Assembly (NCBI GenBank): GCA_003248805.1
Contig: QFQY01000072.1
Location: 1-20,442, forward strand
DNA: 20,442 bases
DNA from: Chelatococcus sp.
Lineage (GTDB): Bacteria; Pseudomonadota; Alphaproteobacteria; Rhizobiales; Beijerinckiaceae
Direction: 5' to 3'
The position numbers and the translations under genes were made by a program. The notes beneath the pieces were generated by a model. The model was given only the letters and a program-made list of their open reading frames with translations. It ran no database searches and was not told the origin of the DNA. Of this stretch, positions 7,371 to 14,833 are shown piece after piece (position 1 is the first letter of the stretch; each line of letters begins with the position of its first letter).

Positions 7371-8600
7371 TCAATGCAGCTCGTTCTTGAAGAACTGGCC
7401 GCCGCGCATGATCGCCCGCAACGCCCGCCCGTCGTTCTGGAACAGCGTGGCGTCCTTCGTGGGATCGCCGTCCACGACGAGCAAGTCCGCATAGGCGCCG
7501 GGGACGAGCGCGCCGATCTCGCCCTCCATCCGGCACAGCTTCGCGGCCGTGCTCGTCGCCGAGGCCAGGACCTCGGGCAGCGGCAGCACACTGGCGCGCA
7601 GCTCGAACTCCAGCGTCTGGTATTTCTGGAGCTGGCCGAGAAGGTCCGAGCCATAACCCATCGGCAGCCCGGCATCGCGCATGTAGGACAGCGACTCGAG
7701 GCCGCCCTTGCGCACCGTCTCGATCTTCGCAGCCGATTCCGGCCTGAGGCCGAAGGCGGTACCCTCGCGCGCCAGTCCCTCATAGGCCGCGAGCGTCGGC
7801 ACGGCGAAACAGCCGGCTTCGGCCGCCTTCCGGGCCGTCTCCGGCTGGATCAGGTTGCAGTGTTCCAGCGAGTGGACGCCACACTCGACCGCGCGCGCGA
7901 TCGCCTTGTCGGTGTAGAGATGGGCGGCGACATAGGTGCCGGCATTCTCCGCCTCCTCGACGGCCGCGCGGATCTCGTCGCGCGAGAAGCCCAGCGCGTG
8001 GATCGGATCGTTCGGCGAGGCGACGCCGCCATTGGCCATGATCTTGACGAAGCTCGCGCCGGCGCGAAGCTGCTCGCGGGCGGCGAGGCGCACCGCGTCG
8101 ACCCCGTCGCAGAGCTGGCCGATCTGTCCGATCCGCCCGGCATAGAGCGGGCGGGTGTCGGAGCGGTCGCGCGGATCGGAATGGCCGCCCGTCTGGCTCA
8201 GCGCCTTGCCGCAGATGATCAGCCGCGGGCCCGCGATCAGCCCCTCCTCCACCGCCATGACGAGGCCGAGATCGGCGCCGCCGAGGTCGCGCACGGTGGT
8301 GAAGCCGCGCATCAGCATCGCGTTCATGACGCGGCCGGTGCGAAGCGCGGCCAGGGACGGCGGCGTCAGGGCGTTGGCGACGCCGTTCACCACCGCCGAG
8401 ACGACATGGACATGCATGTCGATCAGCCCCGGCATCAGCGTCCGGCCGCGCAGGTCGATGCGCGTCGCGCCCGCGGAGGTGATCGGACGATCCGAGACCT
8501 CGCGCACGCGGTCGCCCTCGATCAGCACCTCGATGCCGTCGACCAGCCTGTCATGCTCGGGGGCGAGGAAACGGCCCCCATGGAAGATCAGCTGGGTCAT
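7371..8600 (-). CDS. Metal-dependent amidohydrolase (prolidase/imidazolonepropionase-like, COG1228 type)
   Basis: The 409-residue protein belongs to the amidohydrolase superfamily. The expected metal-site residues are all present: His63 and His65 in GLIDMHVHV, Lys186 in FVKIMANGG (the likely carbamylated bridge), His227 in VAAHLYTDKAI, His247 in GVHSLEHC and Asp319 in GYGSDLLG. The N-terminal beta domain (VLIEGDRVREVS) and the C-terminal ADLLVVDGDP strand are typical. This subgroup includes Xaa-Pro and Xaa-Arg/Lys dipeptidases as well as other cyclic-amide hydrolases. The ATG at 8600 is chosen because GGAG lies 7 bases ahead; a start at 8627 would add nine residues outside the fold. It is divergent from the ABC transporter operon across a 198-bp regulatory gap and probably co-transcribed with the GGT-family gene. 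The substrate is not known. Confidence 0.9.
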   Translation of the reverse strand: MTQLIFHGGRFLAPEHDRLVDGIEVLIEGDRVREVSDRPITSAGATRIDLRGRTLMPGLIDMHVHVVSAVVNGVANALTPPSLAALRTGRVMNAMLMRGFTTVRDLGGADLGLVMAVEEGLIAGPRLIICGKALSQTGGHSDPRDRSDTRPLYAGRIGQIGQLCDGVDAVRLAAREQLRAGASFVKIMANGGVASPNDPIHALGFSRDEIRAAVEEAENAGTYVAAHLYTDKAIARAVECGVHSLEHCNLIQPETARKAAEAGCFAVPTLAAYEGLAREGTAFGLRPESAAKIETVRKGGLESLSYMRDAGLPMGYGSDLLGQLQKYQTLEFELRASVLPLPEVLASATSTAAKLCRMEGEIGALVPGAYADLLVVDGDPTKDATLFQNDGRALRAIMRGGQFFKNELH

Positions 8601-8798
8601 GACGGCACTCCGGAGGCAGCGAAGCAAGAAAAGAGAGAATTATTCTAAAGTTGCCGAAAAACGACACCCCGAGAACTCGGAAACACAGCTTTCACAGAAA
8701 AAACCACGGCGCAATTGCATATTTGCGATTTTATCCAATTGACTCGCCGGAGGGTGGCGGGTTGTCTTGCACCGCAGTTTCGAGGGAGGGCGCCCGCC
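8601..8798. promoter_or_regulatory. Divergent regulatory region of the transport/hydrolase island
   Basis: This gap between the divergent amidohydrolase gene and the ABC transporter operon is visibly more AT-rich than its surroundings, especially 8630-8745. It contains a palindrome CCGAGAACTCGG (8669-8680) and two palindromic CAATTG hexamers (8712-8717 and 8736-8741) spaced 24 bp apart. These could be operator sites for the GntR regulator encoded in the operon. A TAGAAT box on the minus strand near 8647-8642 could serve the amidohydrolase gene, but no good -35 was found, and no clear sigma-70 promoter was found on the plus strand. Confidence 0.4.
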
Positions 8799-9650
8799 TT
8801 GGCGGACGGACACGGTTCGATATCGGTGCCCCGTCCGAGCGGCGGCTTCACGGCCCTCTCGCGCTTCGTCGTGACGGCACTGATCAGCGTCGGGATCGTG
8901 CTCATGGTCGTGCCGCTGCTGATGACCGCCTATATGAGCCTCTTCGTCGACGGCGTCGTCACCTTCCCGCCGAGCGGCTACACCCTGTCCTGGTATGGCC
9001 GCCTCGCCGAATTCCCCAAATTCGGGCAGTCGCTGAGCACCAGCCTGAGGGTCGCCGGCACGGCGACGCTGCTCAGCCTGCTGATCGGCGTTCCCGCGAG
9101 CATCGCGCTGGTGCGCTACCGCTTCATCGGACGCGGCCTGCTCAACGTGCTACTGCTCTCGCCGCTCACGGTGCCGGGCGTCGTCATCGGCCTCGGGCTC
9201 TATGTGCTGATGGTCGATATCGAGATCCGGACCGAGGTGCCGCTGATCGGCTCCGACTGGGTGCTGATCCTGGCGCATCTGCTCATCACCACGCCCTGGG
9301 TCGTGCGGCTGTGCGTCGCCAATCTCGTGCAGCTCGACCGCTCGATCGAGGAGGCGGCCGCCAATCTCGGCGCTCCTCCCGGCCGCGTGCTCTGGAGCGT
9401 GACACTGCCGATGATGCGCCAGGGCATCGTCGCCGCCGCGCTCTTCGCCTTCATCGTCTCCTTCGAGAACATCGAGATGACGCTGTTCCTGATCAGCCCG
9501 GGAATGATCACCTTCCCGATCTCGGTGCTGCAATATCTCGAATATCGCTTCGATCCGCTGGTCGCCTCGGTCGTGGTGGTCCAGACCGCCGTCATCGCGC
9601 TGCTGCTGCTGGCGATCGATCGCTACGTCAAGCTGAGCAAGGTCGTCTGA
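8799..9650 (+). CDS. ABC transporter permease, PotC type
   Basis: This inner-membrane permease of the spermidine/putrescine-like (PotC) subfamily has 283 residues if started at 8799. The cytoplasmic EAA loop that contacts the ATPase is present as IEEAAANLGAPPGRVLWSV (183-201), and six hydrophobic segments can be drawn at about 22-45, 83-104, 113-137, 154-177, 207-233 and 253-273. No ATG precedes the first helix. The TTG at 8799 is preferred because GGGAGGG (8784-8790) sits 8 bases upstream. The frame is open back to another TTG at 8715, but that extension has no clear ribosome binding site and looks non-coding. Its TGA overlaps the ATG of the ATPase gene by one base. It leads an operon with the order permease, ATPase, binding protein, permease, regulator, peptidase. 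Confidence 0.9.
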   Translation: MADGHGSISVPRPSGGFTALSRFVVTALISVGIVLMVVPLLMTAYMSLFVDGVVTFPPSGYTLSWYGRLAEFPKFGQSLSTSLRVAGTATLLSLLIGVPASIALVRYRFIGRGLLNVLLLSPLTVPGVVIGLGLYVLMVDIEIRTEVPLIGSDWVLILAHLLITTPWVVRLCVANLVQLDRSIEEAAANLGAPPGRVLWSVTLPMMRQGIVAAALFAFIVSFENIEMTLFLISPGMITFPISVLQYLEYRFDPLVASVVVVQTAVIALLLLAIDRYVKLSKVV

Positions 9651-10753
9651 TGAACAGGGATCCCTACCTCCGCATCGAGGGCCTGACGAAGATCTACGGC
9701 GCGACCGCTGCGGTGCAGGACGTGAATCTCGACGTCGCGCAGGGCGAGATGGTCGTGCTGCTCGGCCCGTCCGGCTGCGGCAAGACGACGACGCTCAGGC
9801 TCGTCGCCGGCTTCGTCGAGGCGTCTAAGGGGCGCATCCTCGTCGAGGGCAAGGACTATGCGGCGCTCCCGCCCTATCAACGCGAGATGGGCATGGTGTT
9901 CCAGAGCTACGCGCTCTTCCCGCATCTGACCGTGGCCCAGAACGTCACCTTCGGGCTGCGCATGCGCAAATTGCCCAAGGCCGAGATCGACCGCCGGCTC
10001 GAGCAGACGCTCGAGATGGTGAAGCTGACCGCGATGGCCGAGCGCTATCCGCGCCAGCTCTCGGGTGGTCAGCAGCAGCGCGTGGCACTGGCGCGCGCGC
10101 TCGCCATCCGCCCCAAGGTGCTGCTGCTCGACGAGCCGCTCTCGAACCTCGACGCCAATCTGCGCCAGTCCGTCGCGCGCGAGATCCGCCAGCTCCAGAA
10201 GGCGGCCGGGCTGACCGCCCTGATGGTCACCCACGACCAGGACGAGGCCATGACCATGGCCGACAGGCTGGTGCTGATGAGCGAGGGCAAGGTCCAGCAG
10301 GTCGGCACGCAGGAAGAGCTCTACGAGCAGCCGCTGAACCCGTTCGTGGCGCGCTTCATCGGGCACAGCAACCTGATCGAGGGCGAACTGGTGGATGCCG
10401 ACATGTTCCGGCTGCCCGGAGGAGACACGCTGAAACTCGCCTGCCGCTACGAGGCGCGCGGCCGGCATACGCTCGCGCTGCGGCCCGAGCGCGTGCGCCT
10501 GCACGGGCCGGCCGACGCGGAGGCGCCGCGCGCCACCGCCAGGGTCGAGGACGCGACCTATGTCGGCGGCCACATCGACTACCTCCTGACCTTCCCCGGC
10601 GGCGGCAGCTTCGCCCTGCACGAGCCGACCGGCATCTCAGGCGGGGGGCGCCGCGCCACGGGCGAGACCGTCGCGATCACCTGGGACGGCCTCAACGAAC
10701 GCCTCTTCGATGCCGATCACGCCGCGGTGCCCGCGGCCCGGGCAGCCGCATGA
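9650..10753 (+). CDS. ABC transporter ATPase, PotA type
   Basis: The 367-residue ATPase powers the transporter. The nucleotide-binding domain is complete: Walker A GPSGCGKTT (39-47), Q-loop Gln85 in VFQSYALFPH, signature LSGGQQQR (137-144), Walker B LLLDEP with Asp161 and Glu162, D-loop SNLDA and switch His195 in VTHDQDEA. The C-terminal 120 residues form the TOBE-type regulatory domain typical of PotA and other type I importers (LALRPERVRLHG and onward). The ATG at 9650 overlaps the permease stop codon by one base (TGATG), showing tight coupling. It is followed after 48 bp by the binding protein gene. PotA-like ATPases serve spermidine, putrescine and many other small cationic or amide substrates, so the family does not fix the ligand. 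Confidence 0.95.
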   Translation: MNRDPYLRIEGLTKIYGATAAVQDVNLDVAQGEMVVLLGPSGCGKTTTLRLVAGFVEASKGRILVEGKDYAALPPYQREMGMVFQSYALFPHLTVAQNVTFGLRMRKLPKAEIDRRLEQTLEMVKLTAMAERYPRQLSGGQQQRVALARALAIRPKVLLLDEPLSNLDANLRQSVAREIRQLQKAAGLTALMVTHDQDEAMTMADRLVLMSEGKVQQVGTQEELYEQPLNPFVARFIGHSNLIEGELVDADMFRLPGGDTLKLACRYEARGRHTLALRPERVRLHGPADAEAPRATARVEDATYVGGHIDYLLTFPGGGSFALHEPTGISGGGRRATGETVAITWDGLNERLFDADHAAVPAARAAA

Positions 10754-10801
10754 GCGGTCAGCGGCTGCCAGCCAAATCCATATGACGAGGGGATTCCGAT
10801 C

Positions 10802-11854
10802 ATGACCGACGATTTCAAGCCGAGCCGGCGCCACGTTCTCACCCTGGCCGCCGGCGCCACCGCCGTGCCGCTGTTCGCCCCCGCGATCCTGCGGGCGCAG
10901 GAAGCGTCCGGACGCGTCGTGATGAGCACCTGGGGCGGCGACTACGCCAAGCTCCTGACGCAGAACATCGAGGACCCGCTGCTCAAGCCGAAGGGCATCG
11001 AGGTGGTGCAGGATGCCGGCACCGAGCCGACGCGCGTCGCCAAGTCGATCGCGCAGCGCCGCCTGCCGCGCGGCAGCGTCGACGTCATCGCGGTGCAGGC
11101 GCCCGCAGCCTACGACCTCGAGGACGCCGGGATGCTGGAGCCGCTCGACGAGGGCAAGGTGCCGAACCTGAAATACGTCCAGCCGACCTTCGCGACGCCC
11201 TACTCCATTCCGCACATCTACAGCCCGCAGGTCATCGCCTACAGCCCCGAGCGCGTGAAGGAGCCGCCGAAGAGCTTCTCCGATTTCACCAGCGAGCGCT
11301 ATGCCGGCAAGGTCGGCATCCTCGACAACAGCTATATCTGGGTCGCCATGGCCGCGGCACTGAAGGAGCAGGGCGACCCCGGCAAGATCGCCGAGGTCAA
11401 GGCCACCATGGAAAAGCTCGTGAAGAGCGGCGCCAAGACCTACACCTCGACCGAAGCCTTCGCGCCGGGCATCAAGTCGGGCGAGATCGACGTCGGTCTG
11501 GTCTGGTATGCGCGTGTGCTGTTCTGGACCAAGGGCGGCGTCGAGATGAAGGCCGCCTTCCCGGCCGAAGGCTGCATGACCTATGTCTCCAGCATGGCGG
11601 TTCTCAAGAACGCGCCTAACAAGGCCGCCGCCTTCGCTTATATCAACGCGGCGCTCGAGCCAGCCGCGCAGCGCGGCTTCGCCGACAGCATGGGCTACCA
11701 TCCCACCATCACCAACGCCGGGCTCGAAGGCGACGTCGCCAAGCGACTCGCCCTGCCCGAGGGCACGAAGCTCATCCCCGCCCCCTACCCCCGGCTCAGC
11801 GCCGTTCGCGACGACATGAACGACTGGTGGCGGCGCACGCTCGAGCGGCGCTGA
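10802..11854 (+). CDS. ABC transporter substrate-binding protein, PotD type, Tat signal
   Basis: This 350-residue periplasmic binding protein belongs to the spermidine/putrescine-like family (solute-binding family 1, PotD type). The N-terminus has a twin-arginine signal, SRRHVLTLAAGA at 8-19 followed by a hydrophobic stretch and a likely cut after Ala32 (AILRAQ), so it is probably exported folded by Tat. The mature part opens with VVMSTWGGDYAK, a common start in this group, and ends with the long C-terminal helices. A good ribosome binding site GAGGGG lies 8 bases before the ATG. The gene lies 48 bp after the ATPase gene, and the second permease starts 2 bases after its stop. Putrescine- or spermidine-type amines, opines and amino-acid derivatives are all candidate ligands. 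Confidence 0.93.
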   Translation: MTDDFKPSRRHVLTLAAGATAVPLFAPAILRAQEASGRVVMSTWGGDYAKLLTQNIEDPLLKPKGIEVVQDAGTEPTRVAKSIAQRRLPRGSVDVIAVQAPAAYDLEDAGMLEPLDEGKVPNLKYVQPTFATPYSIPHIYSPQVIAYSPERVKEPPKSFSDFTSERYAGKVGILDNSYIWVAMAAALKEQGDPGKIAEVKATMEKLVKSGAKTYTSTEAFAPGIKSGEIDVGLVWYARVLFWTKGGVEMKAAFPAEGCMTYVSSMAVLKNAPNKAAAFAYINAALEPAAQRGFADSMGYHPTITNAGLEGDVAKRLALPEGTKLIPAPYPRLSAVRDDMNDWWRRTLERR

Positions 11855-11856
11855 TC

Positions 11857-12711
11857 ATGACGCGACGCCGGCCCGAGGGGCTCACCGCTTCGCTGCTGAT
11901 CGGGCCGGCGACCATGGTCGTCCTGCTGTCGCTCGTGCTGCCGCTGGCGCTGCTCGCCCGCTACAGCCTGAACCGCTACGACCGCAGGACCTTCATGGTC
12001 GAGGCGTTCACGCCGGAGAACTATCTGCGCTTCGTCACGGACCCCTTCTACACGGGGGTCCTCTGGACGACCTTCAGCATCGCCATCGTCACGACGCTGC
12101 TGTGCCTCGTCCTCGGCTTTCCGATCGCCTACAAGCTGGCGCGCACGCAGAGCCGCTGGAAGTCGCTCGGCGTGCTGCTGATCATCCTGCCGCTCTTCAT
12201 CGGCTCGACGGTGCGGGCGCTGGGCTGGATGGGCGTGCTGGCGCGCGGCGGCGTCGTCGATGCGCTCTACGGCGCGCTCGGCGGCCAGGGCATATCCCTG
12301 CTCTACACCTCCTTCGCCGTCTCCATCGGCATCCTCTCGATCAACCTGCCCTACATGATCCTGACGCTGCAGAGCGTGATCGAGGGCATCGACGCGCGCG
12401 TCGAGGAGGCGGCCGACAGCCTCGGGGCCTCGCCGCCGCGCCGGTTCTGGCATGTCGTGCTGCCGCTCGCCCTGCCCGGCATCGGCACCGGCGGCATCCT
12501 GGTCTTCATCCTGGCGATGAACGCCTACGCCACGCCCTTCCTGCTCGGCGGGGCGCGCTTCCAGATGATGGCGCCGATGCTCTACCGGGAGTTCGCGGTC
12601 AACAACAACTGGCCCTTCGCCGCGGCCATCGCCTTCATCCTGATGCTGACGACCCTGACGCTGACAGCCGTTTCCAGCCTTCTGGTCCAGCGCCGCTACC
12701 GCGCCCACTGA
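11857..12711 (+). CDS. ABC transporter permease, PotB type
   Basis: The 284-residue second permease completes the transporter heterodimer. Six hydrophobic segments are visible at about 11-37, 66-92, 104-126, 146-172, 205-232 and 255-277, and the EAA loop reads VEEAADSLGASPPRRFWHVV (182-201), close to that of the partner permease. The periplasmic loop TFMVEAFTPENYLRFVTDPFY (45-65) and the GSTVRALGWMGVL region (116-128) are characteristic of PotB-like permeases. The ATG at 11857 lies 2 bases after the stop of the binding protein gene. A start 30 bases further upstream would overlap that gene and has no support. The GntR gene begins 10 bp downstream. The two permease genes are at opposite ends of the transporter block, an order less common than potABCD. 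Confidence 0.93.
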   Translation: MTRRRPEGLTASLLIGPATMVVLLSLVLPLALLARYSLNRYDRRTFMVEAFTPENYLRFVTDPFYTGVLWTTFSIAIVTTLLCLVLGFPIAYKLARTQSRWKSLGVLLIILPLFIGSTVRALGWMGVLARGGVVDALYGALGGQGISLLYTSFAVSIGILSINLPYMILTLQSVIEGIDARVEEAADSLGASPPRRFWHVVLPLALPGIGTGGILVFILAMNAYATPFLLGGARFQMMAPMLYREFAVNNNWPFAAAIAFILMLTTLTLTAVSSLLVQRRYRAH

Positions 12712-12721
12712 GGCCTTTGTC

Positions 12722-13435
12722 ATGATCGAGCTTCCGTCCTCGCGCGCCCCGCTTCCGCAGTTCCGGCAGACCATGACGGGAGCCGCCGTGACGGAGCTGC
12801 GGCGACGCATCCTGTCCGGCGCGGTGGCCGCCGGCGAGGCCCTGCGCCAGGACGCGCTCGCCCGCGAGTTCGGGATCAGCCGCATCCCGATCCGGGAGGC
12901 CTTCCGCCAGCTCGCGGCCGAGGGCCTGGTGACGCTGCACCCGCATCGCGGCGCGGTCGTCACGAGCCTCTCGGCGGAGGACATCGCCGAGCTCTTCGAC
13001 CTGCGCGCCATGCTCGAGCCGGACCTGGTGCGCCGGGCCGTCCCCTTGTTGAAAGAGGCCGACTTCGCCCGGGCCGAGGCGACCCTGGCCGCCTACGAGA
13101 CCGCGATCCGCCATCACGACATCGACGCCTATGGCGAGCTCAACACCGAATATCACCTCTCGCTCTACTGGGCGGCCCGGCGGCCCCAGACCTTCGAGCT
13201 CGTGAGAATGCTGCTCGCCAACACGGACCGTTACACCCGCGTCCAGCTCGCGCGGTCTGACGAGGCGACCAGCCGCGCCATCCGCGAGCACGCCGCCCTG
13301 CTGGAGCACTGCCGGCAGCGCGACGCCGAGGCGGCGGCTCAGCTGACGCTCCAGCATGTCCTCGCCGTCAGGCAGGATCTGTTGCGGATGTCGCAGCCGG
13401 CACCGACGGAACCGCAGGAACAGCCGGCGGCGTGA
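12722..13435 (+). CDS. GntR family transcriptional regulator, FCD (FadR C-terminal) type
   Basis: This 237-residue DNA-binding protein has an N-terminal winged helix-turn-helix of the GntR family (about 20-80, with LREDAL-like LRQDALAREFGISRIPIREAF at 41-61; recognition helix SRIPIREAF) and a helical FCD ligand domain (about 88-225). His145 in NTEYH, His190 in REHAALLEH and His212 in LQH sit where FCD proteins bind a divalent metal next to the effector. Such regulators commonly repress nearby uptake and catabolic genes and are released by the substrate or a breakdown product. It lies 10 bp after the PotB-type gene and 39 bp before the peptidase gene, so it is co-transcribed with the transporter. 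It probably acts on the divergent region at 8601-8798. The ligand is unknown. Confidence 0.9.
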   Translation: MIELPSSRAPLPQFRQTMTGAAVTELRRRILSGAVAAGEALRQDALAREFGISRIPIREAFRQLAAEGLVTLHPHRGAVVTSLSAEDIAELFDLRAMLEPDLVRRAVPLLKEADFARAEATLAAYETAIRHHDIDAYGELNTEYHLSLYWAARRPQTFELVRMLLANTDRYTRVQLARSDEATSRAIREHAALLEHCRQRDAEAAAQLTLQHVLAVRQDLLRMSQPAPTEPQEQPAA

Positions 13436-13474
13436 CGCCGGCAGCCATCTTCACGGACAGGAAGGACGACGAGA

Positions 13475-14686
13475 ATGACGATTGGAGTGGGCGGGTCGAG
13501 CTTCGAGGCGGAGCTCGCGAAGCTGAAGCCGATGACGGACGGCATCGAGCCGATCTCGGTGAAGGAGTTCAAGGAGCGCATCGCGAAAGCGCAGGCGCTG
13601 CTGCGCGAGCAGGGCCTGCAGGCGCTCTATCTCGATACCTCGACGAGCCTCGCCTACTACACCGGCATCCAGCTCAACCTGACCGAGCGGCTGCATGGCG
13701 CGATCATTCCGGCAGAGGGCGAGGTGGTCTATCTCAGCCCGACCTTCGAGGAGCCGAAGACGCGCGAACTCATGAAGTTCGGCGACGACGTTCGCTGCTG
13801 GGAGGAGCATGAGGACCCGACCGAGCTGGTCGTCGATACCATTCGCAGCCTCGGCTACGAGAGCGGGCAGGTCGCGCTCGATCCGCATACGCCCTTCTTC
13901 ATCGTCGACGGGCTGCGCAAGGCCGGCAACCGCTTCTCGTTCACCCACGGCAACACGATCACCGCCGCCTGCCGGCAGCTGAAATCGGCCGCCGAGATCG
14001 CCCTGATCCAGCGCGCCATGGACATCACCATGGAGGTTCACCGCGCCGCGGCCCGGGCGCTCCAGGTCGGCGTCACCACGGCGCAGGTCAAGATGTTCCT
14101 CGACCAGGCCCATCGCAAGCTCGGCATGACCTGGACGAGCGGCGCCGCCCAGTTCGGCGAGGCGACCGCCTACCCCCATGGCGTGCCCTATGAGCAGACG
14201 CTGCAGGAGGGCGACATGGTGCTGATCGACATGGGCACCAAGGTCGGCGGCTATCGCTCCGACATCACCCGCACCTATGTCTTCGGCGAGGCCACCGACC
14301 GGCAGCGCGAGATCTGGAACCTGGAGAAGAAGGCGCAGCTCGCCGGCTTCGCCGCCGCCAAGCTCGGCGCGCCTTGCGAGAACGTCGATTTCGGCGCCCG
14401 CGGCGTCATCGAGGCCGCCGGCTTCGGCCCCGGCTACAAGGTGCCCGGCCTGCCCCATCGCACCGGCCACGGGCTCGGCCTCGACGTCCACGAAGAGTCC
14501 TTCATGGTCAAGGGCAACAAGACGCCGCTCCAGGTCGGCATGTGCTTCTCGATCGAGCCGATGATGTGCATCTACGGCGAATTCGGCGTCCGCCTCGAGG
14601 ACATCGCCTACATGGCGGAAGACGGCGCGCACTGGTTCACGGAGCCGGCGCATACCGTCGACGACCCGTTCGCCTACGAGGCCTGA
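13475..14686 (+). CDS. M24 family metallopeptidase (Xaa-Pro dipeptidase/aminopeptidase or creatinase-like)
   Basis: The product is a 403-residue cytoplasmic pita-bread-fold metallohydrolase. The creatinase-type N-terminal domain covers about 30-165 and the M24 catalytic domain about 172-395. The five metal ligands are present: Asp252 (LIDMGTK), Asp263 (RSDITRTY), His332 (RTGHGLGLDVHE), Glu361 (SIEPM) and Glu375 (RLEDIA), and His339 is the usual accessory histidine. This is the pattern of Xaa-Pro peptidases, but creatinase and ectoine hydrolase (DoeA) share the fold, so the bond cleaved is open. The ATG at 13475 has GGAAGGACGACGAGA directly before it. It is the last gene of the transporter operon; the terminator begins 25 bp downstream. 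The position suggests it cleaves what the transporter imports. Confidence 0.92.
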   Translation: MTIGVGGSSFEAELAKLKPMTDGIEPISVKEFKERIAKAQALLREQGLQALYLDTSTSLAYYTGIQLNLTERLHGAIIPAEGEVVYLSPTFEEPKTRELMKFGDDVRCWEEHEDPTELVVDTIRSLGYESGQVALDPHTPFFIVDGLRKAGNRFSFTHGNTITAACRQLKSAAEIALIQRAMDITMEVHRAAARALQVGVTTAQVKMFLDQAHRKLGMTWTSGAAQFGEATAYPHGVPYEQTLQEGDMVLIDMGTKVGGYRSDITRTYVFGEATDRQREIWNLEKKAQLAGFAAAKLGAPCENVDFGARGVIEAAGFGPGYKVPGLPHRTGHGLGLDVHEESFMVKGNKTPLQVGMCFSIEPMMCIYGEFGVRLEDIAYMAEDGAHWFTEPAHTVDDPFAYEA

Positions 14687-14711
14687 GGCGCGCCGCGATC
14701 CGCGAGATCGG

Positions 14712-14739
14712 AATGGCCGGGGCGAACCCGGCCATTTTT
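14712..14739 (+). terminator. Rho-independent terminator of the transporter operon
   Basis: AATGGCCGGG (14712-14721) and CCCGGCCATT (14727-14736) form a perfect 10-bp GC-rich stem with a GCGAA loop, running into five T residues (14735-14739). It starts 25 bp after the stop codon of the M24 peptidase gene. It is the clearest intrinsic terminator in the window. Confidence 0.88.
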
Positions 14740-14770
14740 CATCGTGGCACGCCGAAGACCGGCCGTGCGC

Positions 14771-14833
14771 GGGCATCGGCCCGGAGAGTGGAACGCGGCT
14801 TTCGAAAGAGCCGACGCTGAAACGAGCGGCTAC
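14771..14833. repeat. Rhizobiales-type intergenic repeat, degenerate copy B
   Basis: Bases 14771-14804 match 971-1004 of copy A at 27 of 34 positions, and all seven differences are transitions. Beyond that point the two diverge, but copy B continues with AAACGAGCGGCTACAGC, which recalls the expected ATCAAAGAGNTAGAGC-like end and overlaps the end of the PhzF-family gene at 14830. It sits between the transporter terminator and the PhzF-family gene. Confidence 0.55.

Noticed and set aside
5729..7390. 553-codon open frame on the plus strand
   Set aside because: It is antisense to the GGT-family gene, which shows the full family motif set.
8715..8798. N-terminal extension of the PotC-type permease from a TTG at 8715
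   Set aside because: The extension lacks a ribosome binding site and membrane features and lies in the AT-rich control region. The TTG at 8799 has a good ribosome binding site.
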